Shown: one piece after another, positions 1-8,606 of the stretch
Layout: the number at the start of each line of letters is the position of its first letter
Position numbering within the stretch: position 1 is the first letter of the stretch
Origin: PALSA-188 sp963720075
GTDB taxonomy: Bacteria > Acidobacteriota > Terriglobia > Terriglobales > Acidobacteriaceae
Assembly (NCBI GenBank): GCA_963720075.1
Contig: CAVREG010000012.1
Coordinates: forward strand, 62,001 to 126,000
Direction: 5' to 3'
Length of the DNA stretch: 64,000 nucleotides
The notes under the pieces: model-generated
Database searches by the model: none
Told to the model about the DNA's origin: nothing
What the model saw: only the letters and a program-made list of their open reading frames with translations
Position numbers and translations under genes: made by a program

Positions 1-245
1 ATCGGTCATATCTTGTCAATATCAACCGGATAAAGGAAGTAGTCCCGTGGTTCAAGAGTTCCTATCAGCTGCGCATGGACGACAAGAAACAAACCGAAAT
101 TCCGGTCAGCCGCGCGCAAACAAAGCGGTTACGCGAACTCTTTGGATTGTGATCGCGGGCAACTATTCCAAAATACTCTGCATCGCATGTGCATCCAGAA
201 GTGTAAACGGGTTCCTGACGCCCGACGCTGCATGGAAGCCAGCCT
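1..245. other. window edge, no gene seen
   Basis: I see no convincing gene, tRNA or known riboswitch core here. The reading frame open from about position 47 runs across the following secreted-protein gene in another frame and has no family resemblance. The promoter of the downstream pair (98-aa protein and TonB receptor) probably lies here, but no clear -35/-10 pair stands out. Confidence 0.4.
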
Positions 246-542
246 ATGATTGGCTCACTCAAAGTACGAAGCCGGTGTGTAAGGGCCATCGCCCTTCTTG
301 GTGTGCTGCTCGTTGGAGTCGCAGGTTTTGCCCAGGCTGTCCACGTACATTCTGACGATTCCAAGGTTCCCAGCCACGAATGTTCCATTTGCTCCATAGC
401 CCATTGCGGAGTTATTGGCACCTCCGTATACCAGCCGATTCCAGTGATGGAGAGTGCCATCCATAGTGTCACTCCCGACGTTATTGTTCGCAGCTCCGCA
501 TTAGTTTTATCCCTCCGCATTCGTCCTCCGCCGTCGGTCTAG
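246..542 (+). CDS. small secreted His/Cys-rich protein, unknown function
   Basis: A 98-residue protein with an N-terminal signal segment: basic residues 6-13, then a hydrophobic stretch of about 15-30 ending in FAQA. The mature part begins with HVHSDDSK and carries HECSICSIAHCG, so His and Cys residues are grouped as in a metal-binding peptide; the tail ends in RIRPPPSV. I recall similar short proteins next to TonB receptors in acidobacteria, and it resembles the DUF2946 type of small periplasmic protein. It lies 63 bp upstream of a TonB-dependent receptor on the same strand, so co-transcription is likely. A role in metal uptake or sensing is inference. It begins with ATG; no strong ribosome binding site is visible. 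Confidence 0.65.
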   Translation: MIGSLKVRSRCVRAIALLGVLLVGVAGFAQAVHVHSDDSKVPSHECSICSIAHCGVIGTSVYQPIPVMESAIHSVTPDVIVRSSALVLSLRIRPPPSV

Positions 543-605
543 GTTTTTCCCTCCACCGAAAAACTATTTTTAACGACCGAACTCGAAATCCATTCGGAGG
601 ATTTT

Positions 606-3434
606 ATGCATTTTTATAAGAAGTCGCTCAATGCGGCTATTCTGGCATTTTTCTGTCTTGCGGTTGGCATTCACGCCGGCGCACAATCTAATTCTGGATC
701 GATTACCGGCACTATCTTGGATTCAACCGGAGCTGTTGTTCCAAACGCGACGGTAGAAATTCACAATCCCGTCAGCGAATACGTCCGCTCCACTCTCACT
801 GACAATGCCGGTACATTCAACTTTTCGAATGTGCCATTTAATCCGTACCACCTGAGTGTGACGACGGCTGGTTTCTCCCCCCACTCTCAGGATGTGGACG
901 TGAGATCGGTGGTCCCCGTAAACCTCAGCATTGATTTACAGGTGAAAGGTTCATCCGAGACTGTAACCGTGGAAAGTCCTGGCGGCGATCTGCTGGAGAA
1001 CGATCCCACCTTTCATACCGATGTTGATCGCGATTTATTCAACAAAATTCCTATCGAAAGCCAGTCGTCTTCTCTAAGTTCGCTGGTAACGCTTGCCACG
1101 CCGGGAATCGCCGCTGATTCGAACGGTCTATTTCACGGCCTCGGCGACCATGCCGAGAATTCGTTTTCTGTAGACGGCCAGCCAATTACCGACCAGCAGA
1201 GCAAAGTCTTCTCCAACCAGATCCCCCTCGATTCGGTCCAATCAATGGAAGTCATATCCGGCGCGCCGCCTGCGGAATACGGAGGCAAGACCAGCGTCGT
1301 TATTGTCGCCACTACAAGATCGGGCCAGGGCGTAACCACGCCAACTGGAAACCTGACTACGTCCTATGGCTCTTTTGGCACCTCCAATGTGAATGGCAAT
1401 CTGTCTTATGGAGGAGCGAAGTGGGGAAACTTCATTTCGCTGGGCGGACTCAACAGCGGCCGTTTTCTGGATCCTCCAGAGTTTGTCGTGATACACGACA
1501 AGGGCAACGAAGAAAATGCCTTCGACCGCGTGGACTATCAAGTGTCAAACGCCGATTCAATCCACTTCAATTTGGGATTCACCCGTTCCTGGTTCCAAAC
1601 TCCAAATTCTTATGATTCCGAACTGGCGACCCCATGGAACGGAGTCGTGGTCGCCAACGGTGGTCTGGATCCGAATGGCAACGTCGTCGGGCCGGCGGAT
1701 CAACGTTCGCAGATCAAGACCTTCAACATCGCCCCTAGCTGGACTCACGTGCTAAGTCCGAATGCGGTATTCACTTTGGGTACGTTTGTCCGTCGCGACG
1801 GATACAACTACTATCCGAGCGCCAATCCCTTCGCGGACCTTGGCGCACCCGGCCTACAGAGCGAGACCGTCAGTCAGCGCCGTACCCTTACCAACGCGGG
1901 ACTGCGCTCGGACGTTTCTTACGTGAAAGGAATTCACAATATCAAAGCCGGTGCAACCTACGAACAAACATTCCTGGACGAGACGGATCCCTTTGGCATA
2001 GTTGATCCCACTCTGAATGCTCCATGTCTCGACGCCAACGGAGCGCCGGTATTCGTGGGCAACGCTCACGTAAATGACCCAACTTTGTGTGGGTCAGCGG
2101 CGACCACGAGTCAGGCTCTTTACCCTGCGCCGTTCACTCCGAACACTAACTTTAATCCCTTGCTGGGCTGCTTCGATCTCACTCGTCCGGTTCCGTCGGC
2201 GAATGATGGCTGCTCGTCATCCACCAGCGGCCTCTTCACCTTCAATGGACACACAGACGTCAAAGAACTTGCCTTATATGTCCAGGATTCGATCACGAAG
2301 GGAAATTGGGCGCTGAATCTGGGATTGCGGGGCGATTTCTACAACGGACTGACAACGCACCGCGAGGCAGAACCTCGCGTCGGCATCGCATACAACATTA
2401 AACGCACCAACACGGTTCTTCGCGTTTCCTATGCCCGAACGATGGAAACGCCTTTTAATGAGAACCTGGTGCTCTCCAATGAGGGATGCGCGAACCCCGC
2501 GCTGAATCCCTTGCTCGCATGCACGGGTTTAAACGTAACCCCGTTTAGTCCCGGATGGCGCAACGAATTTCATGCCGGGCTGCAACAGGCTTTCGGAAAA
2601 TATCTGGTCTTTTCCGGCGAGTACATCTGGAAGTACACACACAACGCTTACGACTTTAGCGTGCTGGGAGCAACACCTATCACATTCCCAATCGAGTGGG
2701 ACCGCTCCAAGATTCCGGGATACGCTGGCCGCGTGAGCGTGCCAAACGTGCACGGATTTACCGGACTGGTAGTTTTCTCAAGTGTGGCTGCGCGCTTCTT
2801 CACTCCGCAGATCGGTGGCGCTGGCGCGGTTCCCGCAGCATCTGGTCCTTTCCGGATTGATCACGACGAAAAGTTCAACCTCACGGGTCATATGCAATAT
2901 CAGCCCTGGAAGCTGGGTCCATGGTTCGGCTTCAACTGGCGATACGATAGCGGACTGGTAGCGGGCCCTGCACCATGCGCCGGTGGCAACTGCGCGAATG
3001 GACCGGCGGGTAGCGACACGGTCGTGGATACATCCGGGCTGAGCGCCGATCAACAATTCGAAGCCGGATTGTTTTGCGGCCCGGTCCGACCATCGCCGCC
3101 GACACCGGGGAATCCCACTGGGACATCGCTGAGTTCCAGCTTGGGCACAAATCTGTGCCCTGCATCACAATACGGATCCACACTCTTGCAGATACCGGCG
3201 CCTGGAACTGAAGATGACGATCACAACCCGCCCCGCGTCGCGTCGCGTAACGTCTTTGACGTTGCGGTTGGCGACGACAACCTTTTTAAAGGAGAGAAAT
3301 ATAAATGGAGTCTCAGTCTCACGGCCATTAACGTCACGAACAAATATGCCGTATATAACTTTCTATCAACCTTTAGCGGCACGCACTACGTAACGCCGCG
3401 CGCGCTTACAGCAGAACTCGGCTTCCACTTTTGA
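606..3434 (+). CDS. TonB-dependent receptor with carboxypeptidase-regulatory domain (Oar-like)
   Basis: A 942-residue outer-membrane receptor. Residues 1-26 form a signal peptide ending GIHAGAQ. About 30-115 is a carboxypeptidase-regulatory-like beta domain (GSITGTILDSTGAVVPNATV). A plug domain of about 130-245 follows, with DNSFSVDGQPI-like spacing and the typical MEVISGAPPAEYGG segment. The rest is a long beta-barrel ending in the aromatic-terminated strand TAELGFHF. The start is fixed by an excellent ribosome binding site, GGAGG five bases before the ATG. This architecture is the large expanded receptor family of Acidobacteriota. The substrate cannot be read from sequence; the His/Cys-rich small protein just upstream hints at a metal or metal complex, which is inference. 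It is convergent with the next gene. Confidence 0.92.
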   Translation: MHFYKKSLNAAILAFFCLAVGIHAGAQSNSGSITGTILDSTGAVVPNATVEIHNPVSEYVRSTLTDNAGTFNFSNVPFNPYHLSVTTAGFSPHSQDVDVRSVVPVNLSIDLQVKGSSETVTVESPGGDLLENDPTFHTDVDRDLFNKIPIESQSSSLSSLVTLATPGIAADSNGLFHGLGDHAENSFSVDGQPITDQQSKVFSNQIPLDSVQSMEVISGAPPAEYGGKTSVVIVATTRSGQGVTTPTGNLTTSYGSFGTSNVNGNLSYGGAKWGNFISLGGLNSGRFLDPPEFVVIHDKGNEENAFDRVDYQVSNADSIHFNLGFTRSWFQTPNSYDSELATPWNGVVVANGGLDPNGNVVGPADQRSQIKTFNIAPSWTHVLSPNAVFTLGTFVRRDGYNYYPSANPFADLGAPGLQSETVSQRRTLTNAGLRSDVSYVKGIHNIKAGATYEQTFLDETDPFGIVDPTLNAPCLDANGAPVFVGNAHVNDPTLCGSAATTSQALYPAPFTPNTNFNPLLGCFDLTRPVPSANDGCSSSTSGLFTFNGHTDVKELALYVQDSITKGNWALNLGLRGDFYNGLTTHREAEPRVGIAYNIKRTNTVLRVSYARTMETPFNENLVLSNEGCANPALNPLLACTGLNVTPFSPGWRNEFHAGLQQAFGKYLVFSGEYIWKYTHNAYDFSVLGATPITFPIEWDRSKIPGYAGRVSVPNVHGFTGLVVFSSVAARFFTPQIGGAGAVPAASGPFRIDHDEKFNLTGHMQYQPWKLGPWFGFNWRYDSGLVAGPAPCAGGNCANGPAGSDTVVDTSGLSADQQFEAGLFCGPVRPSPPTPGNPTGTSLSSSLGTNLCPASQYGSTLLQIPAPGTEDDDHNPPRVASRNVFDVAVGDDNLFKGEKYKWSLSLTAINVTNKYAVYNFLSTFSGTHYVTPRALTAELGFHF

Positions 3435-3456
3435 CCATTTTAAAAAATGCCAGGCT

Positions 3457-4248
3457 TTACCAAAGGCGGTGTGGCAGTAGGTAAGTAAATCCCACGAACT
3501 CTTCCCACTGGGTGGAGGTTCCGGTAAGGCCCCGGCTGAAGCCTCCATCCAATACAACGTTTTTGCGCAGATTGTATCCGATAGCCCACAGATTCCCGAT
3601 CGCGTTTCCTCGCAGATATGGCTGGCTGAAGTGCCATATCTCGCCAGTAAGCGACAGCTTCCCTACTACTGGATGTGAGATAGAAAGTGTCTGGCCAAAC
3701 TGTGCTCGCCGCACTCCCGTTTCGCTCAGTTCATTGAAGATGGCATTTGTATCGTAGTGAAAGCCATGAACGTCAGCGCTGGCCAAAATGAGGACAGAAT
3801 TTAACGGAGTACCCACATCGAAATCCGGCGCATCCCCCCCGTATAAATGACGGATGTAGCTGGCCGCTATGGTTGGCCTAGCTCCCTCTCCAGAACTGAT
3901 CACCATCTGGGCTCCGAGAAATAAGTCTCCGGTGGCATTCCCCGTATTTTCAAAGGAGGAATAATGAGCTGCCGGCTCATCCGCAACTAACATCTCAAGA
4001 CGCGGCGCGACAGTAAGCTTTACGACTTCATTGAGTCCATATCGTGTCGCGAAGGCTCCAGAGTCTTGCGCGCCGAGAATGCCAGTTTCAAACTGGAGAT
4101 ATCCAGCAGGGGTGAGGGTTGCGGGCGTTGATACGCTCGGGCGAGCAGGGTTAGCTTCTGGCTCTTCGGCGGTCTCCGTCTGCGCATGGAGCGGTTGTAA
4201 AGAGGTCCCGAGAAGTAGAACTGAAAAAACAAACTTTAGAAGATTCAC
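3457..4248 (-). CDS. putative outer-membrane beta-barrel protein
   Basis: A 263-residue exported protein with signal peptide residues 1-22 (hydrophobic FVFSVLLLGTSLQPLHA). After a low-complexity Glu/Pro-rich linker the chain alternates short amphipathic beta strands and glycine turns (GYLQFETGILG, LFLGAQMVIS, VVLDGGFSRGL) and ends FTYLLPHRLW. This resembles the transporter / 'MetA-pathway of phenol degradation' style barrels, a loose family. The start appears to be GTG. It is convergent with the TonB receptor, 22 bp apart. Function is not assignable beyond an outer-membrane location. Confidence 0.7.
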   Translation of the reverse strand: MNLLKFVFSVLLLGTSLQPLHAQTETAEEPEANPARPSVSTPATLTPAGYLQFETGILGAQDSGAFATRYGLNEVVKLTVAPRLEMLVADEPAAHYSSFENTGNATGDLFLGAQMVISSGEGARPTIAASYIRHLYGGDAPDFDVGTPLNSVLILASADVHGFHYDTNAIFNELSETGVRRAQFGQTLSISHPVVGKLSLTGEIWHFSQPYLRGNAIGNLWAIGYNLRKNVVLDGGFSRGLTGTSTQWEEFVGFTYLLPHRLW

Positions 4249-4361
4249 GGCGCTTTAGGATATCGGTTCTGAGGCATCGTGTCGCGGAATTAAATGTTCC
4301 GAACCCGATGCGGCGAACCTGGCGGGCCCGGGGGGATTCCCAGCCCACGTCCCCTGCAAGG

Positions 4362-5081
4362 TTATGCCGACATTGCTTCCAGCGCCGTACGATTCCGTAT
4401 CACCAGCGTCGTTCCTTCCAGCCGGATAAGTTCTCTTTTCTTGAGATCGCTGAGCAACCGGGTGACAGTTTCTCGCGAAGCACCAATCATTTGTGCCATT
4501 TCTTCATGGGTTACACCGTTGCGGATGCGGATCTCGCTGCTGAAGGTGTGTTTCTCGCGGCTTGGGGTCCACGACAGAATCAGTCTGGCCAGTTTTCCCG
4601 CCGACGAGCGAGCCAACACCAGGTCATGGATGTCCCGGTATGCCGTTTGGAAATCCGTGCTCAGGGCTTGCGCCGAGTGAAGTCCCAGTTCGCCATGCTT
4701 TTCCATCAACCGCAGGAGGGCTTCGCGTTCGATGAAATTGACCTGGCACGGCGCGGCGGTCTCGGCTGTGACTTCGTAACACGTGCCCGAAATAACAGCG
4801 CTGAGGCCCAGAACCTCACCGGCTTCGGCCATCTTTACAATTAATACTTTTCCGTCCCGGGAGGTCGTGGAGAGCTTTACTTTTCCGGAGCAGAGCACAA
4901 AAGCTCCTCTAGGCATCTGTCCCTCCACAAAAAGGAGGGCACCCCCCGGATAGGTACTGAGATGGCTCGCCGTGCTAAACGGCTGAAGGACGCCCGAAGA
5001 TAGAGAGCAAAACCAATGGCCCTTTCGCAATTTGCAGGAGACACAGTTTTCGCTCATTTCCAATCCATATGGGGTGTTCAT
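4362..5081 (-). CDS. Crp/Fnr-family regulator, FNR-like cysteine pattern
   Basis: A 239-residue regulator with an N-terminal cyclic-nucleotide-binding-like beta roll (about 30-130) and a C-terminal winged helix with the recognition segment MIGASRETVTRLLSDLKKR. Cys13, Cys16 and Cys25 sit in front of the beta roll and Cys112 lies in APCQVNF. This is close to the placement of the four cluster ligands of E. coli FNR (20, 23, 29 and 122 in MVCEIPF), so a [4Fe-4S] oxygen-sensing role is plausible but inferred. The chosen ATG at 5081 has an AAGGCGG site six bases upstream and the protein start MNTPYGLE resembles acidobacterial relatives as I remember them. The frame stays open upstream to 5480 (see next entry). 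Targets are unknown. Confidence 0.88.
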   Translation of the reverse strand: MNTPYGLEMSENCVSCKLRKGHWFCSLSSGVLQPFSTASHLSTYPGGALLFVEGQMPRGAFVLCSGKVKLSTTSRDGKVLIVKMAEAGEVLGLSAVISGTCYEVTAETAAPCQVNFIEREALLRLMEKHGELGLHSAQALSTDFQTAYRDIHDLVLARSSAGKLARLILSWTPSREKHTFSSEIRIRNGVTHEEMAQMIGASRETVTRLLSDLKKRELIRLEGTTLVIRNRTALEAMSA

Positions 5082-5660
5082 TGTCACCGCCTTAAAAGAT
5101 TCTCTTTTGCTATTTTCGGCCGAATACTCATTCGCAATCCTGTATAGCCCACTTCGCGCGCGGCGCAAATCGCGGACAAGGAGTCTCGCGTGCTCAGTTT
5201 TTGCTAATAACCCCGCCGCAACCCCTCTCACGCCCCGATCCCAAGACCTTATAGCCTCGATCAATTCCCACCCGGCGCTGCTGTCCGCGTGTTTGTGCCA
5301 TTGCAAACCGCAATAGAACATGTAAAGCGGGTCCAGCCGGTCTTGAGGTGCGCGCGCACTGCCAACTTTTGGTCGCTTTTTCCCAATGACAGTTGTCGCT
5401 AGCGTGGCCGTTACCGATATGGAGGCGGTTGGTATGGGCATTCTTGGACTGCTGTGAATAAAGTGATTGCCAACTGACATAGTTCTCCAACCTCAACCGA
5501 AAAGAGATTGGCAATCAAGCTTCCAAACGGAAAAATCGCGCAATCACGCAGAATTGGAAGATTTTCATCCAAAATGGGAGCGTCTTGAGATTTATTGGGA
5601 TTGCATTGACGTTGGGACGGCACCCTGCCGAGTTCTCGTCGGCAGAGCAGTGAGATGCTC
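5082..5660. other. gap upstream of Crp gene, with in-frame coding-like extension at 5082-5321 (minus)
   Basis: The Crp reading frame remains open upstream on the minus strand. From a Met at 5321 it encodes about 80 residues that look like real protein: SAGWELIEAIRSWDRGVRGV followed by a Leu/Ala/Arg-rich helical run, LLAKTEHARLLVRDLRRARSG. This resembles a short HEAT-like module that I recall as a separate small product ahead of similar regulators. It may be an N-terminal extension, a translationally coupled small protein or chance. The remainder of the gap holds only weak frames and the hairpin at 5625-5645. Confidence 0.35.
5625..5645 (-). terminator. possible terminator hairpin after the sigma54 activator
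   Basis: A perfect 7-bp inverted repeat, CTGCCGA / TCGGCAG with a 7-base loop, lies 15 bases past the stop of the minus-strand activator gene. There is no clear U tract on the minus strand, so it may be a 3'-end-stabilising hairpin rather than a full intrinsic terminator. Confidence 0.4.
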
Positions 5661-7724
5661 TTAGTCTTCGTACTCGTCGCGTTGAATCCCCAGCTTCTGC
5701 ATTCTTGATTGCAGCGTGGTTCGCTTCATGCCCAGGCGCACTGCAGCTCCGTGCGACCCGGCGATAACCCCATCCGTTTCACGCAGCACTCTTACTATGT
5801 GTTCGCGCTCCAAATTCTCCAGAGTCCCATTCAGTCGGGATGCTTCGTAATTTAGCGGTCTCAGCTCGGCCAAGGGCACGTTCAGTATTGGGCCGTCGGA
5901 AAGAATCACGGACCTTTCGATGAAGTTTTCCAGCTCTCTTACATTTCCCGGCCATTCCCAGCCGGAAAGCGCATGCATGGTCTCAGTGGGAATGGTTTCG
6001 ATTTGTTTGTTCATCCGTCGCGCAAATTTTTGCACGAAATATCGCACCAGCAGCGGGATATCTTTGCCGCGATCGCGCAAGCGAGGCATGCGGATCGGAA
6101 ACACGTTCAGCCGGTAAAACAAATCGCTGCGAAACTCCCGCTCCGCTACCGCCTTTTCCAGATCGCGATTGGTAGCGGCGACCAGTCGAATACTTACCTT
6201 AATCGTCCGCGTACCCCCCAGGCGTTCAAATTCCTGATCCTGCAACACCCGCAGTAGTTTTGGTTGAAGCTCCAGCGGAATTTCTCCAACTTCATCCAGA
6301 AATAGCGTTCCCTTGTCTGCCAGTTCGAGCCGTCCCACTTTTTGAGTGACCGCACCGGTAAATGCGCCCTTTTCATGCCCAAACAGTTCGCTTTCGAGCA
6401 AACCGGTAGGGATGGCGGCGCAATTCAGTTTGATAAAGCTCGCATCTTTACGCGAGCTCATGCGATGAACCGCGCGTGCTACCAGCTCCTTGCCGGTACC
6501 TGTGTCTCCAAGAATAAGCACCGTTGCATCGCTCGGCGCCACCGTCTTGGCTTGTCCCAATACCCGTTTCAACGCAGGACTATCTCCCACAATCTCCTCG
6601 AAGTTTCGCTCGAGGCGGATCTCATCTTCGAGGTAAAGCTTCTCAGTCGCCAGTTTTTTGGTCAGTTGCGCGATTTCGCGGTAAGCCCGGGCATTATCCA
6701 AAGCAATGGCTACTTGAGCCGCCACTTGCTTTAAAAAGCTGAGATCTTGAAGCATGAACGCATTGTCTTCGCGGCAGGCTAGATTCAGAGTACCGAGGGT
6801 CCCGTGTCTGGTCACTAGCGGGATGCAGCACAATGTCCGAATACCTTGCTCCAAGATTCCATCCGCAAAAGTGGAATGCATGCCCACAAGATCGCCTTGG
6901 GTGAAGACCTTGACTTCACTTCCTTTGAAGGCTCTGGCGCAGGGGACCGAATCGCTTAATGACAGCATTATCTCGCCGCCGATCAGGCCCTGTGCCAAAG
7001 GAAAATCCAGAGCCCGGATTCGCAAGGTATTGGTTGCTTCATCGTGCAGCGCAATACTTGCATACTCTTGCCTTATTACCTTACGAATGAACCCAGAAAT
7101 TGCGGGAAAGAGTTCCTGGAGATCGAGACTTGTAATTAGCGTGGAATTGACTTCTAACAGCGTTTGCAGCCGGTCTTTCTCCAACTGTAGGGCGCCGTAC
7201 ATCAGCGCATTCTCGACTGCCAGAGCGACCAGTTCCGCGATCCGGCGAAGCAGCCGTAAGTTCTTCTCGCCATAAACGTCCTCCCGCGTGCTGCCTAATC
7301 CCAAAGCGCCCAACCGCCTTTGGGCCGTTGTGAGAGGCAACGTGCAGTAGGATCGTATGCCCTTCTCGCGAAGGTAGGTTACGGATCCCGGAAAGTGCTT
7401 ATCTAACCGCTCATCTGGGACTACCAGAGGCTGCTGATTGCGCCAAACCCATCCGCTTGTGGAATCCTCTATCGGAACCTCATCCGGCGTAGTAGTGAGC
7501 GTTGATCCCTCCCAGGTATGGACCCGCATCACATTCTTGAGGGAATCGTGAAGAGAGAAACTGGCCAGCTCGAAGTCGGCGAGTTCGCGCAGGCGCAGCG
7601 CGAGTTCGCGAAAAAGATCGGGAAGTTCCTGATGGTGGACGACTAAATCTGCGGTCTGAAGCAGAGCCTCATAACGGCGCAATTCGCCGTTATGGTCAAC
7701 CGTACTATTTGAGCCCATTTGCAC
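5661..7724 (-). CDS. GAF-GAF sigma54-dependent transcriptional activator (FhlA/NorR type)
   Basis: A 687-residue bacterial enhancer-binding protein. Two GAF-type sensor domains occupy about 20-178 and 185-348. A short helical linker follows (about 348-375), then the AAA+ domain with Walker A GDTGTGKE (406-413), the sigma54-contacting GAFTGA loop (453-458), Walker B LFLDEVGE (474-481), and a C-terminal Fis-type helix-turn-helix (about 645-680, RLGMKRTTLQSRMQKLGI). All residues needed for ATP hydrolysis and sigma54 contact are present. There is no receiver domain, so control is probably by a ligand or cofactor bound to the GAF domains. Neighbours do not reveal the target and I found no convincing -24/-12 promoter nearby. 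The first codons are uncertain; a slightly later start is possible. Confidence 0.93.
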   Translation of the reverse strand: MQMGSNSTVDHNGELRRYEALLQTADLVVHHQELPDLFRELALRLRELADFELASFSLHDSLKNVMRVHTWEGSTLTTTPDEVPIEDSTSGWVWRNQQPLVVPDERLDKHFPGSVTYLREKGIRSYCTLPLTTAQRRLGALGLGSTREDVYGEKNLRLLRRIAELVALAVENALMYGALQLEKDRLQTLLEVNSTLITSLDLQELFPAISGFIRKVIRQEYASIALHDEATNTLRIRALDFPLAQGLIGGEIMLSLSDSVPCARAFKGSEVKVFTQGDLVGMHSTFADGILEQGIRTLCCIPLVTRHGTLGTLNLACREDNAFMLQDLSFLKQVAAQVAIALDNARAYREIAQLTKKLATEKLYLEDEIRLERNFEEIVGDSPALKRVLGQAKTVAPSDATVLILGDTGTGKELVARAVHRMSSRKDASFIKLNCAAIPTGLLESELFGHEKGAFTGAVTQKVGRLELADKGTLFLDEVGEIPLELQPKLLRVLQDQEFERLGGTRTIKVSIRLVAATNRDLEKAVAEREFRSDLFYRLNVFPIRMPRLRDRGKDIPLLVRYFVQKFARRMNKQIETIPTETMHALSGWEWPGNVRELENFIERSVILSDGPILNVPLAELRPLNYEASRLNGTLENLEREHIVRVLRETDGVIAGSHGAAVRLGMKRTTLQSRMQKLGIQRDEYED

Positions 7725-7870
7725 GAATACACAGCCTACTCCCCCTCGAACAGAACCAAATGTTACAACCGGGACAAAACAGCAATTGAATTAAAGGATA
7801 TAACAGATTGCCGTCACCGCAAGAGAAAAGTTTTGCCGACTGGCATGTTCGGTGACTTCACACACGTTGA

Positions 7871-7892
7871 TACCGTATCGGTACGATATAAT
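7871..7892 (+). promoter_or_regulatory. overlapping palindromes and -10 element of the small gene
   Basis: Two overlapping perfect 13-bp inverted repeats are visible: TACCGTATCGGTA (7871-7883) and TATCGGTACGATA (7876-7888). The second runs into a perfect -10 hexamer TATAAT (7887-7892), seven bases before the GTG at 7899. The layout fits an operator covering the core promoter of a leaderless transcript; no good -35 is visible at 17 bp. Confidence 0.5.
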
Positions 7893-7898
7893 TTTATT

Positions 7899-8141
7899 GT
7901 GGCCCGGGGATGGGAAAGCAAGTCGGTTGAGGAGCAGCAGTCCCAATACGCTGAACCTGAAGGCGATTCGAGGCAGAAGCTGACGCCAGATGAACTGGCG
8001 AAGCGACACCTTAAAGATGGCTTAATGCTAAACCGCAAACGGATTATCCACCAGTTAGAGAGTGCGCAGAATCCGCAACGCCGGGCAATGCTCGAGAGCG
8101 CGCTTTCTCACCTGGACGCCCAAATCGCTCAAATCGGCTAG
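7899..8141 (+). CDS. small conserved hypothetical protein, likely leaderless
   Basis: An 80-residue soluble protein starting with GTG (MARGWESKSVEEQQSQ when read with Met). The middle is charged (KLTPDELAKRHLKDGLML) and the C-terminal half is a predicted amphipathic helical pair (RKRIIHQLESAQNPQRRAML, then SHLDAQIAQIG). I remember small acidobacterial proteins with the same ARGWESKSVE start and the ESAxNPxxR segment, which is why I place the start here and not at the upstream TTG of the open frame. There is no ribosome binding site; a perfect TATAAT lies seven bases upstream, consistent with leaderless translation. Function is unknown; it is divergent from the sigma54 activator. Confidence 0.65.
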   Translation: MARGWESKSVEEQQSQYAEPEGDSRQKLTPDELAKRHLKDGLMLNRKRIIHQLESAQNPQRRAMLESALSHLDAQIAQIG

Positions 8142-8222
8142 GTAATCGTTAAGCGCGCAATCGGCGACTCCTTCACTTGCTACTTGTTACCGCCGTGTTT
8201 CATCTCCCTTTTCATGCTGACG

Positions 8223-8228
8223 TATAAT
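8223..8228 (+). promoter_or_regulatory. -10 element upstream of purS
   Basis: A perfect TATAAT hexamer lies 15 bases before the purS ATG. No clear -35 partner is visible, so the call rests on the hexamer and its position. Confidence 0.35.
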
Positions 8229-8242
8229 TAAGAACATCCCTC

Positions 8243-8488
8243 ATGAAAGCTTATGTCTACGTTTCTCTTAAGAAGAGCGTGCTGGATCCCCAGGGAAAGA
8301 CCATTCAAGGGGCGCTAAAGAAGCTTGGCTACAAGGGTTTGGACGAAGTACGTCAGGGCAAGTATTTCGAACTGACTCTCGACGGCGGGCTTAACCGGAG
8401 TGAAGCCGAAACCGAGGTCGAGAGAATGGCTCGGGAAGTTCTGACCAATCCGGTAATTGAAGAATTTCGCTTTTCCCTTGAGGACTGA
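8243..8488 (+). CDS. purS: phosphoribosylformylglycinamidine synthase subunit PurS
   Basis: An 81-residue PurS. It is the small subunit that bridges PurL and PurQ in the ATP-dependent amidation of FGAR in purine synthesis. The start MKAYVYVSLKKSVLDPQGKT and the following LKKLGYKGLDEVRQGKYFEL segment are characteristic, with a C-terminal helix and closing strand (EEFRFSLED); the length is normal for the family. purQ and purL are not adjacent, so the genes of the complex are dispersed. glmS follows 118 bp downstream on the same strand. Confidence 0.93.
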   Translation: MKAYVYVSLKKSVLDPQGKTIQGALKKLGYKGLDEVRQGKYFELTLDGGLNRSEAETEVERMAREVLTNPVIEEFRFSLED

Positions 8489-8606
8489 CCCGAACTTTGA
8501 CCCGGATCAAGAAACACGTGCAAGGCCATATGTGCCTGACCGAAATTTAGACAGATACCATTGCAGCCTGTAAGTCCACGATTGAAGTTGCCATAGGAGT
8601 CAGGGT

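Noticed and set aside
47..355. 102-residue open frame at the left edge
   Set aside because: Overlaps the small secreted-protein gene in another frame, has no family features and no ribosome site.
8489..8606. glmS ribozyme ahead of glmS
   Set aside because: The 118-bp leader shows none of the conserved core I would expect; only a normal GGAG site is seen.
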